Below are positions 41,004 to 50,106 of a DNA stretch of 64,000 bases, one piece after another; within the stretch, counting starts at the first letter, position 1, and the number at the start of each line of letters is the position of its first letter. The translations under genes and the position numbers were made by a program. The DNA comes from Thalassospira xiamenensis M-5 = DSM 17429 (GTDB lineage: Bacteria > Pseudomonadota > Alphaproteobacteria > Rhodospirillales > Thalassospiraceae): the NCBI RefSeq assembly GCF_000300235.2, contig NZ_CP004388.1, positions 1-64,000 on the forward strand. The letters are read 5' to 3'. Below the pieces are notes generated by a model that saw only the letters and a program-made list of their open reading frames with translations, was not told the origin of the DNA and made no database searches.

Positions 41004-41744
41004 CTATTTCACCATCATCCAGATCGCCATCGCGACCATCATGATGTTTTCCGTCAGTGAAATGAAACCAAGCGGAACATTGCTGTCCCCGCCGACACAG
41101 GCACATTTAAGATCGCGCTTATCGATATAAACCGCCTTGAAAACCGATATCGCCCCGATTGTCCCGATGAAAAGGGCAACGGGAACGCCAATCCACATAA
41201 GCGCGCCAACAATCATAAGCACACCTGCCAGTGCTTCACCAAACGGGTAAAGATAGGCATATCGCACCCACCGTTGTGCCAGCAGGTCATACCCCAGAAA
41301 CATGTTGGAAAAACTTTCGATATCCCGAAGCTTCAGGATGGCAAGGATGCACATCGACGTTGCGATGAACCATTCAACTGCCCGAACGGTCAGGAAATCG
41401 CCAAAAGCAGCCCAGCTAAGGCCCAGCGCCATAAGGGCTGCCATGCCAAAAACGGCAATGACCGGCTGATAGGTAACCGAATTGCCATCATTTACCGGCT
41501 TGCCGAAATATTCCCGCAATTCGTCATGGCCACCGATCCGTTCGCCATCAATGAATGTCTGCGGTGTCGTATCGACATTGTGTTCTGCCTGAAAGTCGTC
41601 GGTTTCTTTCCGGGTGGTCAGCCAGTGATCATCGACGGCGTATCCTTCGCTTTTCAAAAGATCGCGCGATTTCAGGCCGAACGGGCAGATATGCTCGTCC
41701 ATCACCATCCGGTAAAGCGTTGCCTTGCGTGTCTGTGCGGTCAT
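41004..41744 (-). CDS. glutaredoxin-MauE/DoxX fusion membrane protein
   Basis: A 246-aa two-domain protein. Residues about 8-85 look like glutaredoxin: YRMVMDEHICPFGLKS (CPFG, a single-Cys active site), TPQTFIDGERIGGHDELREY (the cis-Pro and GG site for glutathione). Residues about 92-245 hold four TM segments of the MauE/DoxX type (LKLRDIESFSNMFLGYDLL, FGEALAGVLMIVGAL), followed by a CACVGG cysteine pair. It probably passes thiol redox equivalents across or at the inner membrane. It is likely co-transcribed with arsC. Confidence 0.8.
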   Translation of the reverse strand: MTAQTRKATLYRMVMDEHICPFGLKSRDLLKSEGYAVDDHWLTTRKETDDFQAEHNVDTTPQTFIDGERIGGHDELREYFGKPVNDGNSVTYQPVIAVFGMAALMALGLSWAAFGDFLTVRAVEWFIATSMCILAILKLRDIESFSNMFLGYDLLAQRWVRYAYLYPFGEALAGVLMIVGALMWIGVPVALFIGTIGAISVFKAVYIDKRDLKCACVGGDSNVPLGFISLTENIMMVAMAIWMMVK

Positions 41745-41865
41745 GACTTGATCTCTCTCGTCTTGCCTTTGGGTCTACGCTTTTATGGAACTTGTCGGGG
41801 CGGCATTTGTTCCACATAACGCAGAAACGCCTTCTTTCGGGGTTTGAAAAACGCCAGGGCAGTAA

Positions 41866-42585
41866 TCAGATGCCGTCAATCATGGAGAGCAGATCGTTCA
41901 GGTGATCCAGATCGCCATCAATGATCCGGGTGGCGGTGTCATAGCCAAACCCCTGTCGTGCAAGTGCAGCCAGATCCTTGTCGCGTTTTTCATCGCGCTG
42001 TTCCGGGCGGCGAAACGGGCCAAGCCGACGGCGTCGGGCATAGGCCGCGGCGGCGGCAAGGTTGGGATCGGTACCCCGGACATCTTCGTAGGCCGCCTGA
42101 TCGGCTTCCTGTCTGAGGTCGGTGATGGTGTCATCAATCATGTGCGATGCAATGCCGCGTGCATTCAGATCGGCGGCGATAACCCGCATGGCTTTGCCCT
42201 TGCGCAGAAGTGACCTTGCTCGTCCCTTGGCATAGGCGGTGTCATTGATAAATCCGGCATTCTCGCAAGTGTTCAGAACGCTTTTCATCCATTCTTCGGC
42301 TTCCTGCGGGTCGGTGCCGTATTCCGCAACCGAAAGCCTGATTTTGCCGCGCATCAGTTTTTCAAGCCGGGCGCGTGACGCGGCAAAGCGTTCCAGATAC
42401 CAGGTGGCATAATTCATCAGATAGTCGCGCGTGACCCGGCGCGGCTTTTTGGGTTCGCGTGGGTTATGGTCTTTATCTTTAGCCCTGCCTTTGCCGGTAA
42501 AACTGGCGTTTCCGCCAAATTTTTCCGCTTGGCTGTCAGGCGCTAAATCACTGCGGTTTTCGTGTGATTCTTTCATTTCACCCAA
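41866..42585 (-). CDS. recX: RecX family regulatory protein
   Basis: A 239-aa helical protein with the three-repeat layout of RecX: RDYLMNYATWYLERFAASRARLE, INDTAYAKGRARSLLRKGKA and RVIAADLNARGIASHMIDD. The C-terminal RRRRLGPFRRPEQRDEKRDKDLAALARQGF is typical of alphaproteobacterial members (quoted here only in part). RecX modulates RecA; recA is not in the window. The N-terminal 50 residues are basic and variable. Confidence 0.82.
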   Translation of the reverse strand: MGEMKESHENRSDLAPDSQAEKFGGNASFTGKGRAKDKDHNPREPKKPRRVTRDYLMNYATWYLERFAASRARLEKLMRGKIRLSVAEYGTDPQEAEEWMKSVLNTCENAGFINDTAYAKGRARSLLRKGKAMRVIAADLNARGIASHMIDDTITDLRQEADQAAYEDVRGTDPNLAAAAAYARRRRLGPFRRPEQRDEKRDKDLAALARQGFGYDTATRIIDGDLDHLNDLLSMIDGI

Positions 42586-42604
42586 TGCTGATCGATACGC
42601 ACCC

Positions 42605-42634
42605 TTGCACTTGATGCCCGATTCTCCCTATTTT
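42605..42634 (+). promoter_or_regulatory. candidate promoter of the ABC-2 permease gene
   Basis: TTGCAC (42605-42610), an 18-nt spacer and TATTTT (42629-42634), ending 36 nt before the permease ATG, in the divergent gap with recX. Confidence 0.35.
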
Positions 42635-42670
42635 ACCGGCAATTGTCTGCATTTTTTCGAAGGATATTTC

Positions 42671-43465
42671 ATGCAAGAGCTAGCACCGCGTCAAATGGGC
42701 GCGATCAACTGGCTCGGTCTGTGGACGCTTTATGCCAAGGAAGTTCGACGTTTTCTGAACGTTCATCTGCAAACCATCGGGGCCCCGGTGGTTACCAGCC
42801 TGTTATTCATGGCGGTCTTCCTTCTGGCACTCGGGCGCGCGGTCGAGACGGTCAATGGCGTTCCCTTCGCCACCTTCCTTGCCCCCGGTCTGGTCATGAT
42901 GACCATGGCCCAAAACGCATTTGCCAATACCTCAAGCTCGATCATCATATCGAAAGTACAGGGCAATATTGTCGATGTTCTGATGCCGCCGCTTTCGGCC
43001 GGTGAAATGGTTGCCGGTTTTGCCTTCGGCGCGGTTACGCGCGGCATCATGGTGGGTGTCGCCACCACCATTGTCATGGCGTTCTTTGTTGATGTCGGCA
43101 TCCATAATATCTGGGCTATCCTGTATTTCGGAATTTCTGCATCGCTGATGTTGTCGCTTCTGGGGATTGCCGGTGGTGTCTGGTCCGAGAAATTCGATCA
43201 CATTGCTGTTGTTACCAACTTTGTCATCACCCCGCTTTCCTTCCTGTCGGGCACATTCTATAGCGCCGAAAATCTGCCCGAAGCCGGCAAGGTACTGGTC
43301 CATTACAACCCGTTCTTCTACATGATTGACGGGTTCCGCTATGGCTTTACCGGGGTTTCGGACGGCACGGTGATGACCGGAGTTGTGGTGCTGGCCGTGG
43401 TCAATGTCCTGCTTTGGATTCTGTGCTACCGCATGATCAAAAGCGGCTACAAGCTCAAGGCCTGA
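42671..43465 (+). CDS. ABC-2 type transporter permease (YadH-like)
   Basis: A 264-aa membrane protein with six predicted TM segments. TLYAKEVRRFLNVHLQTIGAP at the N-terminus and LSFLSGTFYSAENLPE before the last helices are typical of ABC-2 permeases of the YadH type. The frame extends upstream to 42431 across recX on the other strand, but the ATG at 42671 has AGGA 6 nt before it. It sits alone: no ATP-binding subunit is adjacent, so its partner must be encoded elsewhere. Confidence 0.85.
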   Translation: MQELAPRQMGAINWLGLWTLYAKEVRRFLNVHLQTIGAPVVTSLLFMAVFLLALGRAVETVNGVPFATFLAPGLVMMTMAQNAFANTSSSIIISKVQGNIVDVLMPPLSAGEMVAGFAFGAVTRGIMVGVATTIVMAFFVDVGIHNIWAILYFGISASLMLSLLGIAGGVWSEKFDHIAVVTNFVITPLSFLSGTFYSAENLPEAGKVLVHYNPFFYMIDGFRYGFTGVSDGTVMTGVVVLAVVNVLLWILCYRMIKSGYKLKA

Positions 43466-43504
43466 TCGCCAAAACAGGGCGGATTTCAGCATTAAATTCC
43501 GTTT

Positions 43505-43539
43505 AAGGGCAGCATTCCGCATTGGATGCTGCCCTTTTT
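43505..43539 (+). terminator. intrinsic terminator of the ABC-2 permease gene
   Basis: Stem GGGCAGCAT (43507-43515) / ATGCTGCCC (43526-43534) followed by TTTTT, 41 nt beyond the stop. Confidence 0.88.
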
Positions 43540-43575
43540 CATATCAGCCCTGTCTATCTAAGGGGTTTTGCGTCG

Positions 43576-43604
43576 TTGACAGAGGTCAGGAATCTCTTGA
43601 TACT
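43576..43604 (+). promoter_or_regulatory. sigma-70 promoter of argD-argF
   Basis: Consensus -35 TTGACA (43576-43581), 17-nt spacer, -10 GATACT (43599-43604), about 75 nt upstream of argD and directly after the previous terminator. Confidence 0.7.
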
Positions 43605-43682
43605 CCGCGGCTTCCCGGTATTCTGCCGGAGCTGACCTGTTGGTCAGGAATGATTTTTTACCCCTGATTGAGGAATGAAGAA

Positions 43683-44855
43683 GTGATTACTCCCGTCATG
43701 CCGACCTACGCGCGGGCCGATCTGGCCTTTGAGAAAGGTGAAGGACCTTATCTCTATGCGCAGGACGGCCGACGATTCCTCGATTTCGGGTCGGGTATTG
43801 CGGTGAATACCCTTGGCCATGCGCATCCGCATCTGGTCGAAGCCTTGACCGAACAGGCCAAAAAGGTTTGGCACACGTCGAACCTGTACCGGATTCCGGG
43901 GCAGGAAAAGCTGGCGGCACGTCTGGTTGAAAATACCTTTGCCGACACCGTGTTCTTCTGCAACTCCGGGGCGGAGGCCAACGAAGCCGGCATCAAGATG
44001 CTGCGCCGCTACCAGTATGTCAGCGGCCATGCCGAAAAGAACCGGATTCTGGTGGCAACCAATGCCTTCCACGGCCGGACTCTGGGCACCCTGACGGCTG
44101 GTTACAGCGATAAATACCGTGAGGGCTTTGGCCCGATGCCAGATGGTTTCGACCGCGTTGCATTTGGCAATCTGAACGAATTGCGCGATGCGATCACGCC
44201 CGAGACCGCCGGTATTCTGGTCGAACCGATCCAGGGTGAAGGTGGTATCTGCAAGGCCCCCGAAGGGTATCTTGAAGGGCTGCGCAAGGCTGCCGACGAG
44301 TTCGGCCTGCTGGTTATGTTTGACGAAGTTCAGACCGGCGTTGGTCGCACGGGCAAACTTTACGCCTATGAATGGGCGGACATGGTTCCCGATATCATTT
44401 CGTCGGCCAAGGGCCTTGGCGGTGGTTTCCCTGTCGGGGCTTTGCTTGCCAATGAAAAGGCGGCGGCGGCCCTGACGGCGGGTATGCATGGCACAACCTT
44501 TGGCGGTAACCCGCTTGCCATGGCGGCTGCAAATGCGGTCCTCGACGAAGTTCTTAAACCCGGTTTCATGGACAATGTTCTTGCCATGAGCCAGTTGATC
44601 CGTGACGGCCTTGCGGCCATTGCCCGCAAACATCCGGGCTTTATCGCGGAAGTTCGTGGCATGGGCCTGCTTTTGGGCATGAAAACCGTGCCGACCAATG
44701 TTGATGTTGTCGCCAAGTTGCGTGAACTGGGTCTTTTGACCGTTCCGGCAGGCGATAATGTGGTGCGCCTGTTGCCGCCGCTTAACATCACCAAAACCCA
44801 TGTCGACGAGGCGCTGGCAGCAATCGATGCCGCCGCGGCAGCCTTGGCGCAATAA
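43683..44855 (+). CDS. argD: acetylornithine aminotransferase
   Basis: PLP enzyme of class III, 390 aa, that converts N-acetylglutamate semialdehyde to N-acetylornithine. It has [20 protein letters not shown] (PLP-phosphate site), [39 protein letters not shown] with the cofactor Asp, and the Schiff-base lysine in [16 protein letters not shown]. The frame opens with TTG at 43668, but GTG 43683 has AGGA at 8 nt. It lies 11 nt before argF and they share the promoter at 43576. Some ArgD enzymes also act on succinyldiaminopimelate. Confidence 0.95.
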   Translation: MITPVMPTYARADLAFEKGEGPYLYAQDGRRFLDFGSGIAVNTLGHAHPHLVEALTEQAKKVWHTSNLYRIPGQEKLAARLVENTFADTVFFCNSGAEANEAGIKMLRRYQYVSGHAEKNRILVATNAFHGRTLGTLTAGYSDKYREGFGPMPDGFDRVAFGNLNELRDAITPETAGILVEPIQGEGGICKAPEGYLEGLRKAADEFGLLVMFDEVQTGVGRTGKLYAYEWADMVPDIISSAKGLGGGFPVGALLANEKAAAALTAGMHGTTFGGNPLAMAAANAVLDEVLKPGFMDNVLAMSQLIRDGLAAIARKHPGFIAEVRGMGLLLGMKTVPTNVDVVAKLRELGLLTVPAGDNVVRLLPPLNITKTHVDEALAAIDAAAAALAQ

Positions 44856-44866
44856 GGAAGACTGAA

Positions 44867-45784
44867 ATGACTGATATCAGGCACTTTCTCGATCTCGACA
44901 AAATGTCGGCGGGAACGCTGAACGATATTCTTGAACTTGGAGCGGTGGAAAAGGCAGGCAAGGCACCGTTTGGTGACAAACCGCTGGCGGGCAAAACCCT
45001 TGCCCTGATCTTTGAAAAGCCGTCAACACGTACACGTGTGTCTTTCGAAGTCGGCATGCGACAGCTTGGCGGTGACGTTGTAATCCTTGATGCCGCAAGT
45101 TCGCAACTTGGCCGTGGTGAAACCATTGCCGATACCGCGCGTGTCCTGTCGCGGTTTGTTGATGCGATCATGATCCGTACCACGGATGAATCGAAACTGC
45201 TGGAACTGGCGAAATATGCCACCGTTCCGGTGATCAATGGCCTGACCGATCAAAGCCACCCCTGCCAGATCATGGCCGACCTTATGACCGTCAAGGAACA
45301 CAAGGGCCGCCTTGAAGGACTTAAATTCGCCTGGGTCGGGGATGGCAACAATGTTTCGGCGTCCTTTATTCATGCGTCGCCGAAATTCGGGTTCTCGCTT
45401 GATATGGCCTGTCCGGCGGGTTATCGCCCCAATCAGGGCCTGATCGAAACCGCTAATGCGGAGGGTGGCAAGGTTCGCATGACCGATATGGACAGTGCGC
45501 TGGACGGGGCCGACGTCATCGTTACCGACTGCTGGGTTTCGATGGGGGACGAGGACGCCGATGCCCGCATGGAAGCATTGGCCCCCTATCAGGTCAATTC
45601 CGCCGCGATGGCCAAGGCAAACAAGGATGCGATCTTCATGCATTGCCTGCCTGCCCACCGTAACGAAGAAGTCACCGACGATGTGATCGACGGGCCGCAA
45701 TCGGTGGTGTTTGACGAAGCCGAAAACCGTCTGCATGCGCAGAAAGGGGTTCTGCTATACTGCTTTAATGGCTTGCCTTCCTGA
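44867..45784 (+). CDS. argF: ornithine carbamoyltransferase
   Basis: Makes citrulline from ornithine and carbamoyl phosphate. The 305-aa protein carries [20 protein letters not shown] (carbamoyl-phosphate loop SxRT), the [14 protein letters not shown] segment, and the [20 protein letters not shown] ornithine site with HCLPAHR. It is the second gene of the argD-argF operon. A hairpin with T-rich tail follows at 45815-45840. Confidence 0.97.
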   Translation: MTDIRHFLDLDKMSAGTLNDILELGAVEKAGKAPFGDKPLAGKTLALIFEKPSTRTRVSFEVGMRQLGGDVVILDAASSQLGRGETIADTARVLSRFVDAIMIRTTDESKLLELAKYATVPVINGLTDQSHPCQIMADLMTVKEHKGRLEGLKFAWVGDGNNVSASFIHASPKFGFSLDMACPAGYRPNQGLIETANAEGGKVRMTDMDSALDGADVIVTDCWVSMGDEDADARMEALAPYQVNSAAMAKANKDAIFMHCLPAHRNEEVTDDVIDGPQSVVFDEAENRLHAQKGVLLYCFNGLPS

Positions 45785-45814
45785 CGGTGCAGACTAAATA
45801 GGCATCAGAATTTT

Positions 45815-45841
45815 GGGGCGGACAGTGATGTTCGCCCCTTT
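45815..45841 (+). terminator. intrinsic terminator of argD-argF
   Basis: GGGGCG (45815-45820) / CGCCCC (45833-45838), extended by GAC/GTT pairing, loop AGTGAT, then TTT-GC-TTT. Confidence 0.65.
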
Positions 45842-45921
45842 GCTTTGGCGTGACATGGCTGGACAATGCGGTTCTGCTGTTGTTATACGCCCCGGAACAC
45901 GTAAAAACGCGGAACCCGAAA

Positions 45922-46875
45922 ATGCAGATCGCTGTCGATTTTTGTCAGCCCTTCACGCTGGATCATTCCAATATTCGCGGCCGTTTCGCACGGCTTGGCC
46001 CGACGGTGCAGACCATCATCGGTCAGCACAGCTATCCGTCGCTTGCAAATCATCTGCTGGGCGAAATCATCGGGCTGGCTGTCCTGCTGTCCTCGGCGCT
46101 GAAATACGAAGGCCTTTTCACCCTTCAGACCTCGTCTGATGGTCCGATTGGCATGATGGTTGTCGACGTCGATAGCGATGGCAACATTCGCGCCTGTGCG
46201 CGTGTTGACGAAGACCGCCTCAGCACCATGATTGCAGCCGAAGACGGCGGTGAAGACGCCCTGCGCGGACAGGTGCACAAGCTGATGGGGCATGGCCATA
46301 TCGCTTTCACCGTGGATCAGGGCGGTGATCATGAACGCTATCAGGGTATTGTCTCGCTGGAAGGCAATACGCTTGCGGAATGTGCGGAGGCCTATTTCCG
46401 TCAGTCCGAACAGATCGAAGCTTCCTTCAAGCTTGAAGTCCATCAGGGTGAACAGGCCAATGACTGGTGGGTTGGCGGTCTGTTCCTGCAGCGTCTCCCG
46501 GCCAGTGCTTCGGGCGATGCGGCAACCCCGGAAGAAGCAGAAAAAATCACCGAGGACTGGAACCGCTCCAAGATCCTGATGGCAAGTGCGACCGAAAACG
46601 AACTGGTCGATATTTCGCTATCCGCCCATGACCTGATCTGGCGTCTGTTCCATGACGAAGAACCGCGTGTGTTTGATCAGACAGCGTTGCAGTTCAAATG
46701 CCGTTGTTCGCGCCAGAAGATCGAAGGCGCGCTTGTATCCTATCCGCTTGAAGAACTTCTGGATATGCGCGAACCCGACAGCGGCGAAGTCGCGGTTTCC
46801 TGCCAGTTCTGCAATACGCGATACGGCTTTAACGAGGCCGATCTGCGTGCGCTCAAATCCGGCGAGGATGCATAA
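45922..46875 (+). CDS. hslO: redox-regulated chaperonin Hsp33
   Basis: Cytoplasmic holdase activated by oxidation. The 317-aa protein has the N-terminal NIRGRFARLGPTVQTIIGQH and LANHLLGEIIGLAVLLSSAL. The zinc-switch cysteines are at the C-terminus: FKCRCSR (CxC) and VSCQFCNTRYGF (CxxC). The frame opens with GTG 45850, but the ATG at 45922 gives the usual N-terminus. A strong terminator follows. Confidence 0.93.
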   Translation: MQIAVDFCQPFTLDHSNIRGRFARLGPTVQTIIGQHSYPSLANHLLGEIIGLAVLLSSALKYEGLFTLQTSSDGPIGMMVVDVDSDGNIRACARVDEDRLSTMIAAEDGGEDALRGQVHKLMGHGHIAFTVDQGGDHERYQGIVSLEGNTLAECAEAYFRQSEQIEASFKLEVHQGEQANDWWVGGLFLQRLPASASGDAATPEEAEKITEDWNRSKILMASATENELVDISLSAHDLIWRLFHDEEPRVFDQTALQFKCRCSRQKIEGALVSYPLEELLDMREPDSGEVAVSCQFCNTRYGFNEADLRALKSGEDA

Positions 46876-46929
46876 GTTTCTGCATCGGGGCGGTTTTTGA
46901 TCGTCACAGCCTTGCCTTAATCATCAAGC

Positions 46930-46968
46930 AACGTCACCATGCCCACACAAAGGTATGGTGGCGTTTTT
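46930..46968 (+). terminator. intrinsic terminator of hslO
   Basis: AACGTCACCAT (46930-46940) pairs with ATGGTGGCGTT (46955-46965) with one wobble, extended inward by GCC/GGT; loop CACACAAA; T run at 46964-46968. It ends only 23 nt before the next ATG. Confidence 0.8.
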
Positions 46969-46991
46969 ATTTGAGGCAGGAGAAAGACTTG

Positions 46992-47588
46992 ATGAAGGCA
47001 TTGTCCATCAATGGAATGCGCATGGCCCTGGCGGGTGCGGTTGTCGCTCTTCTGGCGGCCTGTACCAGCGCACCGGTGCAAACCTATCCCGATGTGACCT
47101 GGCGCCATCTCGACCCGATTGTATTTGCAGCCGGGCCGATTGAAAAAGTGGCGGCCTATCCGGCCGGGGGTGACAACAACCTTGAGAGCTATCTGCCGTT
47201 CAGCCTTGGCAAGATGGCGATGAACTGGCCTGATGACCGCATCCAGACGGCAGGCACCAGTGATGTTTTGCGTTATAGCGTGACGGAGGCATCCATTACC
47301 TCAAGCGTGCTTAAGACGAAGAAGGGTTTTTCGGGTGTTTTTACCGATGATCAGTCCGAAAAGGTCGAAATGAAAGTTTCGGCCAAGCTTGAAGTCCTTG
47401 ATCCGAACGGCACCCAGAAGGGTGAAGTTGCTGCAACCGCAGTTCGCACCCGGACCCTATCGGAATCGATGTCCGTCGCCGAACGTGAAAAGGCGGTCTA
47501 TGACGAAACCGCAACGCTCCTGATGGACCTAGATCGTGAACTCGAACGTCAGATCAATGCCAATCTCGGACGTTTCCTGTTGCGCTGA
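46992..47588 (+). CDS. predicted outer-membrane or periplasmic lipoprotein
   Basis: A 198-aa protein of unknown function. A lipoprotein signal peptide is clear: basic start, hydrophobic ALAGAVVALLA, and lipobox LAAC with Cys about residue 24. The mature part has a beta-rich middle (LRYSVTEASITSSVLKTKKG) and a conserved-looking helix LLMDLDRELERQINANLGRF at the end. The ATG at 46992 lies about 10 nt after AGGAG. It is monocistronic, between two terminators. I recognise no named family. Confidence 0.8.
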   Translation: MKALSINGMRMALAGAVVALLAACTSAPVQTYPDVTWRHLDPIVFAAGPIEKVAAYPAGGDNNLESYLPFSLGKMAMNWPDDRIQTAGTSDVLRYSVTEASITSSVLKTKKGFSGVFTDDQSEKVEMKVSAKLEVLDPNGTQKGEVAATAVRTRTLSESMSVAEREKAVYDETATLLMDLDRELERQINANLGRFLLR

Positions 47589-47615
47589 TTTCCGGCTTTT
47601 TCAAATCCCTACACA

Positions 47616-47650
47616 AAACCCCGATAGCGTTGTGGCTGTCGGGGTTTTTA
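47616..47650 (+). terminator. intrinsic terminator of the lipoprotein gene
   Basis: AAAACCCCGATAGC (47616-47629) pairs with GCTGTCGGGGTTTT (47636-47649) with one wobble, 6-nt loop, then T. Starts 28 nt past the stop. Confidence 0.88.
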
Positions 47651-47752
47651 TATGATGATTTGATTTTTCAAAATTTTTTTCCAGCATCTTGGAATAATTG
47701 GGCCTGCCAGCTGTCTAACCTTTATGTCGTCATCGAACATAGAGGTCCCCCG

Positions 47753-48259
47753 ATGTCCCACGCTTCGTTTTCGCCCCGTTCCTTTGTTGCGCGCCGCATC
47801 ATGGCGTTTGGTGTATTTGCCTGCATGTCGGTTGCCGGAATTGTCGGCATGGCTATTGTCGCCAATGCCCATAACGGTGTTGATCATAGCAAACAGGGTT
47901 CAATGCCCCGTGATGATCACGAAGCCCATAGCGGGCATACCATGCCCGAAAGCGCATCGGCTGATATTCCCGAACATGAAAAGCCGTTTCTGGCAAAAAA
48001 TGCGGCCGCCATGGACAAGATGATGGCTGATATGAATGTCGCGCCGACCGGCGATATTGATCGGGATTTTGTGGTCATGATGGTCCCGCATCATCAGGGG
48101 GCAATTGATATGTGCGCGGCCTATCTGCCTTATGCCGGCAATACGCAGCTCAAACGCCTGTGTCAGGAAATCATTGTGACCCAGCAACAGGAAATTGTTG
48201 CGATGTATCTCGCCATCGGGGCGGAATTGCCGCCTTCGGCCCCGGCATCGACTCGTTAA
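47753..48259 (+). CDS. DUF305 domain-containing secreted protein
   Basis: A 168-aa exported protein. An N-terminal signal/TM segment (MAFGVFACMSVAGIVGMAIVANA) is followed by a His/Asp/Met-rich linker (HSGHTMPE). The DUF305 ferritin-like domain is marked by DFVVMMVPHHQGAIDMCAAY. DUF305 proteins often occur with copper or other metal-handling genes; binding by the His/Met residues is inferred. The frame runs back to 47630, but the ATG at 47753 has AGAGG upstream. It lies just before the beta-propeller gene and may share its regulation by the ECF pair. Confidence 0.88.
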   Translation: MSHASFSPRSFVARRIMAFGVFACMSVAGIVGMAIVANAHNGVDHSKQGSMPRDDHEAHSGHTMPESASADIPEHEKPFLAKNAAAMDKMMADMNVAPTGDIDRDFVVMMVPHHQGAIDMCAAYLPYAGNTQLKRLCQEIIVTQQQEIVAMYLAIGAELPPSAPASTR

Positions 48260-48440
48260 CCACGAATGCCCATGCCTGCGCAGTGGCAACCGTTCACCGT
48301 CTAACATTGGCCGCCTGTTACCTGCCTATCGCCTTTCTTCGATATATTTCTACGCCTGCTGCATTTCCGTGCGCCATATCTCCGCCCCGGGTCAGAAGCA
48401 ACCAAGGGCAGGGTAAGTCGCCTTACGCCAAGGAGTACCC

Positions 48441-49905
48441 ATGAAGAATATTTTTGCCAGAACCCTTATGGCCAGAACCCTTATGGTCTGTACGCTTTTA
48501 GCGGGCAGTTCCGCCATCGCTCTTGCCGGACAGGCCCCCTATCCGGCGGCCAGCCCCGACCGGGTGCTGGGCCATCAGGATCGGGTTTATTCCGCCGACC
48601 AGTTTTCAAATACAGTGTCGGTGATTGACCCTGCCGATAATAAATTGCTGGGCGTGCGATCCGCAGCCGCGCAACCTCAGCCCGCTGTATCGCGGGCAGT
48701 TGCTGGTGCATGGCTTGGGATTTTCGCCCGATGGCAAAACGCTGGCGGTTGTCGCGGTCGGCAGCAACGCCATCAGTTTTATCAACACCCATGACAACAC
48801 TGTCCTGCACACCACCTATCTGGGCCGGTCCCCGCATGAAACCTTTTTCACACCCGATGGTAGTGAAATCTGGGTGACCATCCGCGGTGAGGATTATGTT
48901 CAGGTGCTGGATGCCAAGACATTCGAACCCAAAACCCGTATCCAGACCCCTGCCGGTCCGGGCATGCAGATTTTCTCGCCCGATGGGAAATATGGCTATA
49001 TCTGTTCGTCTTTCAATCCGGAAACACTCGTGGTTTCGGTGGCCGATCACAAGATCGTCGGCCATGTGAAGCAGGCCAGCCCGTTCTGCCCGAACATTGC
49101 CGCCAACCCCGACGGCAGTCAGGTGTGGTTCACCCTTAAAGATATTGGCAAAGTACAGATATTTGATGCCAAACCGCCCTTTGATGTGATCAAGACGATT
49201 GATACCGGCCCGATCACCAACCATGTAAACTTTGCCCGCACGGCCAAGGGTAATTTTGCCTATGTCACGATTGGTGGCCTTAATCAGGTCAAGGTGTTTG
49301 ATACGGAAACCTTTGAACAGGTGGCGACCATTCCGGTCGGGCGGCTGCCCCATGGTCTGTGGCCATCTGGCGATGGATCGCGGGTATATGTTGGGATTGA
49401 AAACGATGACCAGCTGATGGCGATTGATACCGCCACCAACAAGGTGATTGCATCCATTCCTGTCGGTCAGGCCCCGCAGGCCATTGCCTATGTCCCCGGT
49501 GCGGTAACCGAAGGGGCGGGAACCGACAATCTGGAACCGCTGAAGGCAACGGACAATTCGGTGCAACTGTCATTGCGTGCGGTTGGCGGGGCCAGGGATG
49601 GTTCGGCACCCAGCAACGTGTCGCTGTTTGATCAGGGCCTGACACAGGTGGTGCAGGCCTCGGTCACCGGTCTGGAACCAGGCAAGGAATACGTCCTTGC
49701 ACTGGCGGGCAATCCGGATGGCAGCGGCACATTGCAGGCCCTGTCGAATTTCAAGGCCAACCCGACCGGGGCAAGTATTGTCAATGCGCTTGGTCCGATC
49801 CGCCAGTTGGTCAAGGGCGAGGATGAGCAGCCCAAACGTTATCTGGTAGTGGCTCCGAAAACCGCCGATGGTATTGGCGCACCGGTGCAGGTTCAGGCCG
49901 ACTGA
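48441..49905 (+). pseudogene. YVTN-type beta-propeller protein gene, frameshifted
   Basis: Starts at ATG 48441 behind AAGGAG (48430-48435) with a signal peptide, then QFSNTVSVIDPADNKLLGV in frame 1. The protein continues in another frame from about 48658: DPQPRNLSPLYRGQLLVHGL onward through GFSPDGKTLAVVAVGSNAI and several further propeller blades to a stop at 49905. The break lies between GGCGTG (48651-48656) and GATCCG (48658). Intact relatives, by recall, have a few extra residues between GV and DP, so a deletion of about 11 nt fits best. Without readthrough only a 117-residue fragment would be made. A 15-bp tandem duplication (48456-48485) lies in the signal peptide. Confidence 0.82.
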
Positions 49906-49917
49906 CCCGATATGGTA

Positions 49918-49951
49918 TTTCACCCCGGTTCCGATGCGGGCCGGGGTGAAA
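49918..49951 (+). terminator. 11-bp hairpin after the beta-propeller gene
   Basis: TTTCACCCCGG (49918-49928) / CCGGGGTGAAA (49941-49951), 12-nt loop, no T run. Position suits a terminator. Confidence 0.45.
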
Positions 49952-49998
49952 CGGATTATATACGAAACGGATTGCATTATTTGTCCTGCAATCCGTTT
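49949..49998. repeat. AAACGGATT repeats upstream of the ECF sigma gene
   Basis: AAACGGATT occurs at 49949-49957 and 49965-49973 in direct orientation and inverted (AATCCGTTT) at 49990-49998. The last two form an 11-bp inverted repeat AAACGGATTGC / GCAATCCGTTT. It lies 108 nt before the sigma factor start and may be an operator or part of an autoregulated promoter. Confidence 0.55.
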
Positions 49999-50106
49999 GG
50001 TGTCCTTCATTGCCAGATGCCCGGCACCGTATTGGCAATGGAGGTGTCTGGCCCCAGCACAAGAATTACCAGTGCCACAACACGCCCCTGTCACAGGACG
50101 ATAGGA

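Noticed and set aside
42431..42670. Upstream extension of the ABC-2 permease
   Set aside because: Lies opposite recX; the ATG at 42671 has a good ribosome site and a standard N-terminus.
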